Source: Betaproteobacteria bacterium
Lineage (GTDB): Bacteria; Pseudomonadota; Gammaproteobacteria; Burkholderiales; Burkholderiaceae_A
Direction: 5' to 3'
Length of the DNA stretch: 39,640 nucleotides
NCBI GenBank assembly: GCA_016868255.1
Contig: VGHN01000012.1
Location: 1 to 39,640 of the forward strand
The position numbers and the translations under genes were made by a program. The notes beneath the pieces were generated by a model, which ran no database searches, was not told where the DNA came from, and saw only the letters and a program-made list of their open reading frames with translations. Each line of letters begins with the position of its first letter. Positions within the stretch are counted from its first letter, which is position 1. Below are positions 18,682-27,484 of this stretch, one piece after another.

Positions 18682-21600
18682 CTAACGAAAATCCCTCGAC
18701 TCGGTCGCCAAGAGGCCGAGCGCCTCTGCCAGTAAAGGGGTGTGGTCCTCTATGCGCATGGCCAAGAGGTTCAAGACCTGACCGGGTGCATCGCGTGGAA
18801 TATTTTCATCGCGCTGCCAACGCCCATAAACAGTAATGAGTTGGCCATGCAGGGTGGGGTGCCGATACCGATCGAGCACATCGGGCCAGACCACCACATT
18901 GATTCGTCCGGTCTCATCTTCGAGTGTCATAAAGAGAATGCCCTTGGCGGTGCTCGGCCGCTGACGATGCGTGACCAGTCCACTGGCTCGGGCGAGCCGG
19001 CCGTGGGGGTAGTTACGCAGGGTGGCCATTGAGAGACTCTGGAATCGTTGCGTGAGCATGGGCCGCAGGAGCGAGAGGGGGTGTGTGCCCAGGCTCAGTC
19101 CAAGGCTTGCGTAGTCACTCACCATGTCTTGGGCCTGGCTGGGTGCGGGCAGTAAGCCGGGTGCCAAGGCAGGCTCCTTGGATTTGGCATGGGCCAAGAA
19201 TGCATGGCTGCGCTCATGGCCTGCGGCCTGCCAGTTGGCATCGTGCCGATGGGCCGACAAGCCACTGAGTGCATTGGCTGCGGCCAGGGCCTCGAGTTCT
19301 TGCTTGGAGAGACTCGCACGATCGGCCAGGGCCTGAATGCTCTCAAAGCAACCATCTTCTTCGCGTGCATGAACCAGTCGAAGCGCGGCGGCCTCTGGCA
19401 GGCCGGCCACCATGTGAAGACCAAGCCGAACGGCCCATAGTGAGACCCGCTCAGCGCGATTCTCACCATCCCCACCATTCCCGCCGTATGCACCATACGA
19501 ATCAGGGGGTTCAAGGCCTGTGAACCAATGGCTGTGATTGACATGCACGCCATGCACCACCACGCCATGGTCTTGGGCATCTCGCACCAACTGGGCCGGA
19601 GCATAAAAACCCATGGGCTGGGCATTGAGCAAGGCCGCCAAGAAGGCATCGGGATGATGCCGCTTGAGCCAACAACTCACATAAACAAGCAGCGCAAAGC
19701 TGGCCGCATGCGATTCTGGAAAGCCGTATTCGCCAAAGCCCTCGATCTGTGCAAAGACCCGCTGGGCAAACTCGCGTGTGTAGCCACGCATGAGCATGCC
19801 GTTGATGACTTTGTCGTGGAATGGTCCAAGACTTCCACGCCGTCGCCAGGCGGCCATGGCCCGTCGCAGCTGATCGGCCTCGCCGGCTGTGAAGCCCGCT
19901 GCCAAGATGGCCAGCTGCATGACTTGCTCTTGAAAGATGGGCACGCCCAGTGTTCGCTCTAGGGCCTGTTGAACCGCAGGGCTTGGGTAGTCGATGGGCT
20001 CCAAGCCTTGGCGTCGACGCAGATAGGGGTGAACCATTCCACCTTGAATGGGCCCAGGCCGAACAATGGCGGTTTCAATGACCAAGTCGTAGAAGCATGC
20101 GGGCTTGAGTCGGGGCAGCATGCTCATCTGCGCACGTGACTCAATCTGAAAAACACCCATGGTGTCGGCGGCCTGAATCATTCGATAGGTCTCCTGGTCT
20201 TCGGCAGGCACCTCTTGCATGGCCATAGAGCGGGGCTGGCCATGGACATCTTGCAGGCCCCTTTTTTCTCCCACGAATTCCAGGGCGCGGCGAATGGCAG
20301 AGAGCATGCCCAAGGCCAAGACATCGACCTTCAAAAGGCCCAAGGCATCGATGTCGTCTTTGTCCCACTGCAGCACCGTGCGATCGGCCATGCTGGCGTT
20401 CTCCACCGGAACCAGATCACTCAATCGGTGGCGTGCAATGACAAACCCACCCACATGCTGAGAGAGATGGCGAGGGAAGCCCACAAGAGCTGTGCTCAGC
20501 CTGGCCCATTGCTCAAGTGATTTGTGGTCGGGCAATTCGGGCAGCGGTTCGGCCAGTGGCAATTGGGCACGTCTTGCGAGGCCCTCTTCAATATTGGTCT
20601 GAAGGCCCTCTGCAGAGATGACCTTGCCATCCCACCAGCTGTAACCCTTGGCGGCCTCATCAATGAGGGTGGGATGAACCCCCAGGGCCTTTCCCGTATC
20701 GCGTAGTGCCGAGCGGGGCCGGTAACGAACAATGGCTGCGGCCAGTGCGGCCCGATGCCTGCCGTATTTCTGGTAGATGTACTGAATCACTTCCTCGCGT
20801 CGCTGGTGTTCGAAGTCGACATCGATGTCAGGCGGCTCATTGCGCTCTTTGGAGATGAAGCGTTCAAACAGCATGCTCATGCGAGAAGGGTCGACCTCGG
20901 TGATGCCCAGGCAATAACAAACGGCCGAGTTGGCCGCCGAGCCGCGGCCTTGGCAGGCAATGCCCTTGGAGCGGGCAAAGGCCACGATGTCGTAGACCGT
21001 GAGGAAGTAAGGCTCGTAATGCATTTCGTGGATGAGTTGCAGCTCGTGCTCAATCTGCTGGCGCACCTTGGCAGGCATTCCCTCGGGATGGGTCTGCTTG
21101 GGAAAGCGCTGCTGAGCCCCGTCTTCTGTGAGGTGGCGCAGCCACTGGGTGGGCGTGAGGCCCGCGGGGACAATCTCGTCGGGGTATTCGTAGCGCAGTT
21201 CATCCAGAGAAAACGAACACTGCGCTGCGAGTGCCACGGCATTGGCCAGCATGACCGATGGGTAGAGGCGGGCGAGTCGAAGCCTTGGCCGCAGATAGGC
21301 CTCGGCATTGGCAAGCAGCCGACGGCCGCAGTCTTGCAGAGGCAGCCCATGGCCAATCGCACCAACGAGATCGGTGATCGGCTTGTCGCGTCGATGGGCC
21401 ATGCGGGCCTGGCCCACAGCCACTGCATCAATGCGCAGCAGGCTGCCCAGGGCCTGGAGTTGATGGAGCCATGCACGGTCATCGGCACGAAGTTGAAGAC
21501 AGACCCCAATGCGCAGCCGATCCTTTAGACAAGACTTCAGCCACTGGGCGGTGGAGTGCAACTGGCCCTCGGACTGCGATGGGTCTTGGGCATTGGGCAG

Positions 21601-21969
21601 CCAGATGGCCCAGCAGTCTTCCAAGGCCTGTTGTTCCAAGTCTTCTCGTGTGAGTTGGTAGTGGCCCTTCTCTGCGCGGCCCCGGCCCAGGGTGATGAAG
21701 TGACACAACTGCTGCCAGCCTTTTTTGTTGCGCACAAGAAAGGCCAGTTGCGGTCCTTGTTCGAGATGAAACTGCGCCCCATGAACAATGGGCAGTCCCA
21801 CCGCCTGTCCTGCCAGATGGGCCCGCACACTGCCCGAGACACTGGCCTCATCGGTAATGGCCAGTGCCTTGTAGCCCAGCAACTTGGCCCGTGCGACCAG
21901 GTCTTCGGGATGCGAGCCCCCGAATTGAAAGTGAAAGTTACTCGAGCAGACCAGTTCGGCGTAATCCAT
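18682..21969 (-). CDS. dnaE2: Error-prone DNA polymerase DnaE2 (ImuC)
   Basis: C-family DNA polymerase alpha paralogue that performs translesion synthesis with ImuA and ImuB after DNA damage. It has 1095 residues, a little longer than usual. Order: a PHP domain (about 1-220), then the polymerase core with PDIDVDF at 380-386 (Asp381 and Asp383) and the third catalytic aspartate at about 549 in KVDVLALG, then the helix-hairpin-helix region and a C-terminal OB fold (NVVVWPDVL). The N-terminal YAEL is followed by Val7 where DnaE2 proteins usually have His, so the PHP site looks degraded. A Gly/Asn-rich stretch at 823-840 looks inserted. Last gene of the lexA-imuA-imuB-dnaE2 unit. Confidence 0.95.
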   Translation of the reverse strand: MDYAELVCSSNFHFQFGGSHPEDLVARAKLLGYKALAITDEASVSGSVRAHLAGQAVGLPIVHGAQFHLEQGPQLAFLVRNKKGWQQLCHFITLGRGRAEKGHYQLTREDLEQQALEDCWAIWLPNAQDPSQSEGQLHSTAQWLKSCLKDRLRIGVCLQLRADDRAWLHQLQALGSLLRIDAVAVGQARMAHRRDKPITDLVGAIGHGLPLQDCGRRLLANAEAYLRPRLRLARLYPSVMLANAVALAAQCSFSLDELRYEYPDEIVPAGLTPTQWLRHLTEDGAQQRFPKQTHPEGMPAKVRQQIEHELQLIHEMHYEPYFLTVYDIVAFARSKGIACQGRGSAANSAVCYCLGITEVDPSRMSMLFERFISKERNEPPDIDVDFEHQRREEVIQYIYQKYGRHRAALAAAIVRYRPRSALRDTGKALGVHPTLIDEAAKGYSWWDGKVISAEGLQTNIEEGLARRAQLPLAEPLPELPDHKSLEQWARLSTALVGFPRHLSQHVGGFVIARHRLSDLVPVENASMADRTVLQWDKDDIDALGLLKVDVLALGMLSAIRRALEFVGEKRGLQDVHGQPRSMAMQEVPAEDQETYRMIQAADTMGVFQIESRAQMSMLPRLKPACFYDLVIETAIVRPGPIQGGMVHPYLRRRQGLEPIDYPSPAVQQALERTLGVPIFQEQVMQLAILAAGFTAGEADQLRRAMAAWRRRGSLGPFHDKVINGMLMRGYTREFAQRVFAQIEGFGEYGFPESHAASFALLVYVSCWLKRHHPDAFLAALLNAQPMGFYAPAQLVRDAQDHGVVVHGVHVNHSHWFTGLEPPDSYGAYGGNGGDGENRAERVSLWAVRLGLHMVAGLPEAAALRLVHAREEDGCFESIQALADRASLSKQELEALAAANALSGLSAHRHDANWQAAGHERSHAFLAHAKSKEPALAPGLLPAPSQAQDMVSDYASLGLSLGTHPLSLLRPMLTQRFQSLSMATLRNYPHGRLARASGLVTHRQRPSTAKGILFMTLEDETGRINVVVWPDVLDRYRHPTLHGQLITVYGRWQRDENIPRDAPGQVLNLLAMRIEDHTPLLAEALGLLATESRDFR

Positions 21970-21994
21970 GGAATGCGTGACCAGAGATAACTTG

Positions 21995-22035
21995 GGGTGG
22001 CTTGGGTGGATGGAGTGAGTTGGGTGGCTTGGGTG
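21995..22035. repeat. 14-bp direct repeat in the imuB-dnaE2 gap
   Basis: GGGTGGCTTGGGTG occurs at 21995-22008 and again at 22022-22035, start to start 27 bases. The gap around it is strongly biased, with G on the plus strand and C on the minus (coding) strand. It lies in the 74-base spacer between imuB and dnaE2, so on the mRNA it is a C-rich, unstructured-looking leader before dnaE2. Confidence 0.8.
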
Positions 22036-22043
22036 AGTTGGAG

Positions 22044-23372
22044 CTAGCCAAAGAAGCCATGCAAGAACCAGTCGTGCCCGGGTGTGCGAAAGACCCAGAC
22101 CAGCCGTTGGTCGTGTGTCTCGGCCACAAAGTAGTCGCGTGCAAAGGGGTCACTCCACCAGTCGGACTCAATGCGCTCGGGGCCGGCACGAAGTCGAAGG
22201 GGCCCTTGGTAAATGGGCCGCTCCTTCTGCACAGACAGGGCCACGGGGGACTCGAGCAGCCAGATGGGCCGCGGTGGTTGGCTGGCCATGGGTTGCGCCA
22301 GACCGAGCGTGGGGGACTTGGCAGCAGGCCCTGATTTTTGATTCTCTTTCCAAGGAATGAGTTGACTTGCGGCCTCGGGCCGATGGCTATTGATTTCTTG
22401 AATTCGCAGCACCTGCGATTGGCCAAGCCGTGCAGAGAGTCGCTCGCAGAGTTCTTGTATGCCTTGGTTCTCGCGTGCAGGATTGCTCTGCGGAAAGAGT
22501 TCTTCGTTGTGATGGGCAAGGGGCAGGGGGTTGTCCAAACGCAGTGCAATGCCACTGACTGCTGCCGTGAGCGCTGTCTGAGAGAGTGACTCGCTCAGCA
22601 GCCGTTGAATGCGCGAGGCCTCGCGGCTTGGCTCGGCCAGGCCGATGCAGAGTTCTTGGCTTTGTCGTCGTCCTTGATGAAACACAAAGCGATATTCGGT
22701 CACAGCCGCTTGCATGCCAGCCAGCCAGGCGAGGCCTTCTTCTAAGAGCCGCAGGCAGCCTGTTTCAAGAAGGCCCTTGGAGTCGGTGGGCAGGGCGAGT
22801 TCGAGGCCCTGCTCGAAAATGGCTGGGGCATGAATGGCCTGCCGTGGGTCGGCCCGTTCTCCGAGTGCGGCCTCGATGGCTGCAACAAACCCAGCACCGA
22901 ATCGTTGCCGCAACCCCGCACGGGGAAGCTTTAAGACGGGGCCGAGGTCTCGAATGCCCATGCGGGCGAGTCGATCGAGGTGGGGGTGCGCTTCAACAAT
23001 AGAAGACAGTGGAATGCGATGCGTCTGGCCTTTTGCGATAGGGCTCTGGAGAAGCCATTCTGCGAGTCGAGCCGTGTGGGCCTGCTGCATTTGAACCGCC
23101 TTGGGTGGCCAGCCAAGCCGCTGCCAACCCTGCGTGAGTTGACCAAGGAGTGGCTCGAGGCCTCCCCATAAACGCAGGCTGGGGCCGACTTCGAGTAAGA
23201 CGGTGTCGTGCCACTGGCCCAGGCAGACATCGGGCGTGAACTGCAGGGCCCACTGCGCCATGCGCAGGCGCACCGACTCGAAGGACTCAGTGGGGCTGAG
23301 TCGAACGCAGTCCGGTGGGATGACTGGTGGCGAAGGACTGGTGCTGGGGAACTGGCATGCGATCCAAAGCAT
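22044..23372 (-). CDS. imuB: ImuB, inactive Y-family polymerase-like protein
   Basis: Y-family polymerase homologue that acts as the adaptor between DnaE2, ImuA and the sliding clamp. It has 442 residues from the ATG at 23372. The frame is open 12 codons further, but MLWIACQFPS matches the usual ImuB start. It lacks the N-terminal acidic catalytic motif of active Y-family enzymes, as ImuB proteins do. EELFP at about residues 290-294 could be the clamp-binding motif; this is tentative. It overlaps the 3' end of imuA by 86 bases, unusually long for this operon, and is separated from dnaE2 by 74 bases. Confidence 0.9.
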   Translation of the reverse strand: MLWIACQFPSTSPSPPVIPPDCVRLSPTESFESVRLRMAQWALQFTPDVCLGQWHDTVLLEVGPSLRLWGGLEPLLGQLTQGWQRLGWPPKAVQMQQAHTARLAEWLLQSPIAKGQTHRIPLSSIVEAHPHLDRLARMGIRDLGPVLKLPRAGLRQRFGAGFVAAIEAALGERADPRQAIHAPAIFEQGLELALPTDSKGLLETGCLRLLEEGLAWLAGMQAAVTEYRFVFHQGRRQSQELCIGLAEPSREASRIQRLLSESLSQTALTAAVSGIALRLDNPLPLAHHNEELFPQSNPARENQGIQELCERLSARLGQSQVLRIQEINSHRPEAASQLIPWKENQKSGPAAKSPTLGLAQPMASQPPRPIWLLESPVALSVQKERPIYQGPLRLRAGPERIESDWWSDPFARDYFVAETHDQRLVWVFRTPGHDWFLHGFFG

Positions 23373-24015
23373 GGGCCTCTTCCAGAGGACGCATTGCCCG
23401 ACTGGCAATGGGCAGGTTCACATAGATGGGTTCTGCGGCAACGGGACCACGCCGCTTGAGCAATTGAACGGCCAGGCCGGGATACTGCCTTGGCAGCAGG
23501 GCCAGGCGCAGTGGCGCAGGCGAGGGCTGGTCTTGTGCTTGCAGGGGGCGAAACAAAAAGACGGGCCCCTGGGCCTGGCGTGCGGCCAGTTGAAAACGGC
23601 GCAGTGCCTCGTGGGGGGTGGGCTCGTCGATCCAGGCCAGAAGGGCGCCGAAGTGGTTGGAGCGCAGGCTTTGTTCAATGGCCCAGAGCCGGTCGCTGGC
23701 GCGGCGTGCACGCACCACTAGGCATTGATTGAGCTGAATGCCCAAGGCCGAGAGGGCGGGTGCATGCGGCAGTTGGGGAGGCGCCAGCATGATGATCTGT
23801 TTGTTGGCACGGGTGAGCCTCTGAAGGGCAGGGGCCAGGAGTCGCAACTCGCCCACGCCCATGGCCCGTACGAGCAGCTCGGTGAGGTGGCCCACTGGCC
23901 AGCCGCCACCAGGGAGCTGTGCATCGAGTGTTTTGTGGCCACTGGCAATAGAGGGCATGACCAGGCTGCTGGGGGGGCTGGAGGCCCGCCAGACATCGGG
24001 GTGTTGGTTGAGCAT
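23287..24015 (-). CDS. imuA: ImuA, SOS mutasome protein
   Basis: RecA-like protein that works with ImuB and DnaE2 in damage-induced mutagenesis. It has 242 residues from the ATG at 24015, four bases after the lexA stop. The frame is open to 24147 inside lexA, but that would force a 128-base overlap and an extra 44 residues unlike the family. The family signature HKTLDAQLPGGGWPVGHLTE has a degenerate Walker-A loop. The C-terminal tail overlaps imuB. Position between lexA and imuB makes the assignment firm. Confidence 0.9.
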   Translation of the reverse strand: MLNQHPDVWRASSPPSSLVMPSIASGHKTLDAQLPGGGWPVGHLTELLVRAMGVGELRLLAPALQRLTRANKQIIMLAPPQLPHAPALSALGIQLNQCLVVRARRASDRLWAIEQSLRSNHFGALLAWIDEPTPHEALRRFQLAARQAQGPVFLFRPLQAQDQPSPAPLRLALLPRQYPGLAVQLLKRRGPVAAEPIYVNLPIASRAMRPLEEAHALDRMPVPQHQSFATSHPTGLRSTQPH

Positions 24016-24019
24016 TGGG

Positions 24020-24646
24020 TTAAACACGGCGGATGACCCCCACACCGAGTCCTTCAAGGGCAATGGCCTGTTTGTCGGCATTGACCACAATGGGTTTGAA
24101 CTCTGGGTTGTCGGGCCGCAGTGTGATGAGGCTGCCCTTTTGTTCAAACCACTTCACTGTGACTTCATCTTCTACGCGTGCGACCACCAGCTGGCCGTTG
24201 CGAACGGGCTGGCCTGCACGAAGTTTTTGCACCGCGAGCAAGTCGCCATCGAGAATGCCGGCATCGCGCATGCTCATGCCGCGCACTTTCAGGAGGTAGT
24301 CGGGCTGGCTTTTAAACAAGCCGGCATCGAGGCTGTGATGCGACTCAATGTGTTCGGTGGCGAGAACGGGAGAGCCCGCGGCCACACGGCCAATGAGTGG
24401 CAGGCGCAGGCTTTGAAGGCTATTTTGTAGGGTGTCTTCAAGCAGCCGGATGCTGCGCGAGGCGCCGGCGACCATGGAGATGGCGCCTTTTCGAACCAGG
24501 GCCTTGAGGTGTTCTTCGGCCGCGTTGGGGGATCGAAAGCCCAGGGCCTGGCAGATTTCAGCCCGGGTAGGTGGGAACCCGGTGTCTGAAATATGCGTTT
24601 CGATGAATGAGAGAATCTTTTGCTGGCGGTCGGTGAGGTTTTTCAT
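24020..24646 (-). CDS. lexA: LexA repressor
   Basis: SOS repressor with self-cleaving serine protease activity. It has 208 residues. The N-terminal winged helix-turn-helix (about 1-70) includes [23 protein letters not shown]. The cleavage site is Ala90-Gly91 in VAAGSP. The catalytic pair is Ser125 in GMSMRDAG and Lys165 in EVTVKWF. The ATG at 24646 lies immediately beside a LexA box at 24648-24663, so LexA should repress its own operon. The -10 box is so close to the ATG that the mRNA is likely leaderless. imuA begins four bases after its stop. Confidence 0.97.
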   Translation of the reverse strand: MKNLTDRQQKILSFIETHISDTGFPPTRAEICQALGFRSPNAAEEHLKALVRKGAISMVAGASRSIRLLEDTLQNSLQSLRLPLIGRVAAGSPVLATEHIESHHSLDAGLFKSQPDYLLKVRGMSMRDAGILDGDLLAVQKLRAGQPVRNGQLVVARVEDEVTVKWFEQKGSLITLRPDNPEFKPIVVNADKQAIALEGLGVGVIRRV

Positions 24647-24647
24647 A

Positions 24648-24683
24648 CTGAATATTTATACAGTACTTTTAACCTCCCCTCAA
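24648..24683 (-). promoter_or_regulatory. lexA operon promoter with LexA box
   Basis: On the minus strand a -35 TTGAGG (24683-24678), a 17-base spacer and a -10 TATAAA (24660-24655) form a good sigma-70 promoter. A LexA box CTGT-ATAAATAT-TCAG (24663-24648) covers the -10; it matches the gammaproteobacterial-type consensus CTGT-N8-ACAG except for one base. The predicted start falls within one or two bases of the lexA ATG. Occupied by LexA, the site would block transcription of lexA-imuA-imuB-dnaE2. Confidence 0.85.
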
Positions 24684-24753
24684 GCCCTTTTTTGTTTCCT
24701 TTTTTCTTGGCCGTCTCCCTTCGTCTTCTAATCGAACCTCTTATTCAAGCGAC

Positions 24754-25746
24754 ATGTCCATCTTTTCTTCGCCCTTGCTGGCCAATCTTCCGGTTTCTTC
24801 CTTCGCCATGGTCATGGGCCTCTCGGGGTTGGCCCTGGTCTGGGGCCGTGTGGCCAATATGGGCTGGCTGCCTGGCTGGGCACCGCTCTTGGCCAAGGCC
24901 TTTGGTCTGCTGGCCTGTGCAGTCTTTGTGCTGCTCTTGGTGCTTTACTTAAAGAAGATGGTCTCGCGTGGTCAGGATGTCTTGGCCGAGTGGCACCACC
25001 CTGTGAAGTCGGCCTTCTTCGCGGCGGTGGCGGTCTCGTTCGCACTCATCGGAGCAGTCTGCCTGGGCCTCTTCGCCCCACTCGCATTGCCTATCTGGGC
25101 GGTGGGTGCGCTCTTGCAACTCATCATCATGGTCATGGTGCTCAATGCATGGATCCATCGTGAAGGCCTGCAGCCCGCCCATGCGAATCCGGCCTGGTTT
25201 ATTCCCGCGGTGGCCAATGTGGTGATCCCCCTGGGCGGGGTTGGGCTGGGTTACATCGAAATTTCATGGTGGTTTTTCGCCGTGGGCATTTTGTTCTGGG
25301 TGGTCATGCTCACGGTGGTGATGGGGCGCCTTCTCTTTGTACAACCCCCCATGCCCGAGCGGCTCACCCCCACCTTGTGCATCTTGCTTGCGCCACCGGC
25401 GGTGGGCTTTCTCTCATGGATGCTGCTCACGGGTCAGCACCCCGATGGCCGGCCCATTGATGTCACCGGCCACATCCTCTTTGGTATTACACTCTTCTTT
25501 GCCATCTTCTTGGCCTCACAGATTCGGCACTTCATGCGCCTGCCGTTCTTTCTGTCGTGGTGGGCCTTCTCATTTCCTGTGGCCGCATTCACAGCGGCCA
25601 CCTTGGTCTATAGCCGCTTTGTGGACTCGCCCTGGATGACCGCACTGGCCGCCCTCATGCTGGGCCTCTCGACACTGCTGATTATTTGGCTGCTACTGCG
25701 GACCGTTGTGGCGGTGGTGCGCCATGAGCCGCAACTGGTCGATTAA
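24754..25746 (+). CDS. SLAC1/TehA-family membrane transporter or channel
   Basis: A 330-residue inner-membrane protein with about ten hydrophobic helices and very short loops. FAMVMGLSGLALVWGR at the N-terminus and AWFIPAVANVVIPLGGVGLGY in the middle are typical of the SLAC1/TehA (voltage-dependent anion channel, C4-dicarboxylate exporter) family. Substrate is unknown; chloride, nitrate, malate or tellurite resistance have been linked to members. It is divergent from lexA with a 107-base gap containing the SOS promoter and a weak plus-strand TCTAAT at 24727-24732. The gap to the convergent ETF-QO gene is 28 bases. Confidence 0.87.
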   Translation: MSIFSSPLLANLPVSSFAMVMGLSGLALVWGRVANMGWLPGWAPLLAKAFGLLACAVFVLLLVLYLKKMVSRGQDVLAEWHHPVKSAFFAAVAVSFALIGAVCLGLFAPLALPIWAVGALLQLIIMVMVLNAWIHREGLQPAHANPAWFIPAVANVVIPLGGVGLGYIEISWWFFAVGILFWVVMLTVVMGRLLFVQPPMPERLTPTLCILLAPPAVGFLSWMLLTGQHPDGRPIDVTGHILFGITLFFAIFLASQIRHFMRLPFFLSWWAFSFPVAAFTAATLVYSRFVDSPWMTALAALMLGLSTLLIIWLLLRTVVAVVRHEPQLVD

Positions 25747-25774
25747 AACGCCGAATGTTTTTTATGAGGTTCGA

Positions 25775-27457
25775 CTACATCCCCTGATACTCGGGCCCAC
25801 TGCCGCCCTCGGGCGTCACCCAGACAATGTTCTGGCGGGGGTCCTTGATGTCGCAGGTCTTGCAGTGAACGCAATTCTGCGCATTGATTCGAAGCGAGGC
25901 CCCCTCGGTTGCTGCATTGGTGGGCTGGCCACTGGCATCGAGGTATTCATACACCGCGGCGGGGCAGTAGCGCGACTCGGGGCCCGCGTACTGGGCGAGG
26001 TTGACCGAGACAGGAATGCCCGCATCTCTTAGCGTGAGGTGGCAGGGCTGGTTCTCTTCATGGTGGGTGCCCGATAGAAACACCGACGAGAGCCGATCAA
26101 AGGTAATTTGCCCATCGGGCTTGGGATACACAATGGGCTGGTGATTTTCAGCGGGCTCGAGTTTTAAGTGATCGGCTGTGTCGTTGTGCAGAGTCCATGG
26201 GGCCTTGCCACCAAAAAGTGTCTGATCAATGCCCACAAGAAGTGTGCCGAGCCAGAGCCCCTTGGACATTGCGGGCTTGAAGTTGCGCGCGCGGTACAAC
26301 TCATCGAACAACCAAGAGTCTTTGAATTTTGTCTCGTAGGACTCGAGCCCCTTGGTTTTGCGGTCGGCCCGCAATGCATCGACACAGGCCTCGGCCGCGA
26401 GCATGCCGCTCTTGATCGCGGCATGGCTGCCCTTGATTCGAGAGGCGTTGAGAAAGCCCGCATCACAGCCAATTAAGGCGCCGCCTGGGAATACCAGGCG
26501 CGGAAGGCTATTGAGGCCGCCTGCTGTCAGCGCCCGGGCCCCGTACCCAATGCGACGGCCCGATTCGAGCAGCGGTGCAATGGTCGAGTGGGTCTTCCAG
26601 CGCTGGAACTCTTCGAAGGGCGAGAGCCAGGGATTCTTGTAACCCAGGCCAACCACCAGGCCCAGGGCCACGCGCTTCTTATCGAGGTGGTAGATGAAAC
26701 CGCCGCCATAGGTCTGTGAATCCAGCGGCCAGCCAGCGGTATGAACCACCTGGCCTGGTTGGTGCAGCGGTGAGGAGACCTCCCAGAGTTCTTTAATGCC
26801 AATGCCATAGCTCTGTGGGTCGGAATCCGAATCAAGTGCAAAACGGCTGATCACCTCTTTGCCCAGGTGGCCGCGCGCGCCCTCGGCCAGAAGTGTGAAT
26901 TGGCCCATGAGTGCCATGCCCGCCTGGAACTGGGCCGTGGGCTCACCATTGCGGTCTCGACCCATGTCGCCTGTAATCACACCGCAGACCTCGCCCGCCT
27001 CGTTGTAGCAGAGTTCGGCTGCGGCAAAGCCTGGATAGATCTCCACGCCAAGGGCCTCGGCCTGCTCGCCGAGCCAGGCGGTGAGCAACGAGAGGCTAAT
27101 AATGCGGTGGCCCTTGTTCTTAAAGCAGTTCGGCAGCATCCAGTCGGGCACCGCCTGACCACCCGAGGCACCAAGAAACAGGAAATGGTCCTCGGTGACT
27201 TCAACACCCATCGGGGCACCCTGCGAGGCCCAGTCGGGCAGCAACTCTGTAAGGGCACGGGTGTCCATGACCGCACCCGAGAGAATATGCGCGCCCACTG
27301 CCGATGCCTTCTCCAGAACACAGACCGAGATCTCTTGCCCGCGGGTCTGGGCAAGCTGTTTGATTCGAATGGCCGCAGACAGACCAGCGGGTCCGGCGCC
27401 CACAATCACTACATCGAACTGCATAGATTCGCGTTCCAAAGACTTCCCCAATTCCAT
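25775..27457 (-). CDS. Electron transfer flavoprotein-ubiquinone oxidoreductase
   Basis: Membrane-associated FAD and 4Fe-4S enzyme that passes electrons from ETF (acyl-CoA dehydrogenases) to ubiquinone. It has 560 residues, the usual length. The FAD-binding VVIVGAGPAGLSAA has GxGxxG at residues 20-25. The cluster ligands are Cys498 (RYCPA) and Cys529, Cys532 and Cys535 (CVHCKTC), and the C-terminus WVTPEGGSGPEYQGM is typical. The start at 27457 keeps the ERESMQFDVV segment seen in related proteins; the ATG at 27424 is the alternative. Divergent from scoA with 51 bases between. Confidence 0.95.
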   Translation of the reverse strand: MELGKSLERESMQFDVVIVGAGPAGLSAAIRIKQLAQTRGQEISVCVLEKASAVGAHILSGAVMDTRALTELLPDWASQGAPMGVEVTEDHFLFLGASGGQAVPDWMLPNCFKNKGHRIISLSLLTAWLGEQAEALGVEIYPGFAAAELCYNEAGEVCGVITGDMGRDRNGEPTAQFQAGMALMGQFTLLAEGARGHLGKEVISRFALDSDSDPQSYGIGIKELWEVSSPLHQPGQVVHTAGWPLDSQTYGGGFIYHLDKKRVALGLVVGLGYKNPWLSPFEEFQRWKTHSTIAPLLESGRRIGYGARALTAGGLNSLPRLVFPGGALIGCDAGFLNASRIKGSHAAIKSGMLAAEACVDALRADRKTKGLESYETKFKDSWLFDELYRARNFKPAMSKGLWLGTLLVGIDQTLFGGKAPWTLHNDTADHLKLEPAENHQPIVYPKPDGQITFDRLSSVFLSGTHHEENQPCHLTLRDAGIPVSVNLAQYAGPESRYCPAAVYEYLDASGQPTNAATEGASLRINAQNCVHCKTCDIKDPRQNIVWVTPEGGSGPEYQGM

Positions 27458-27484
27458 GGCTTTGCCGATAATGGCTCGGCACCC

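Noticed and set aside
20755-21528. A 257-codon plus-strand frame inside dnaE2
   Set aside because: It is a shadow of the polymerase core on the opposite strand, where catalytic motifs are intact.
18682-24646. The SOS operon as a newly acquired mobile island
   Set aside because: There are no integrase, repeats at the ends, tRNA junction or clear change in base composition; the operon type is widespread in proteobacteria.
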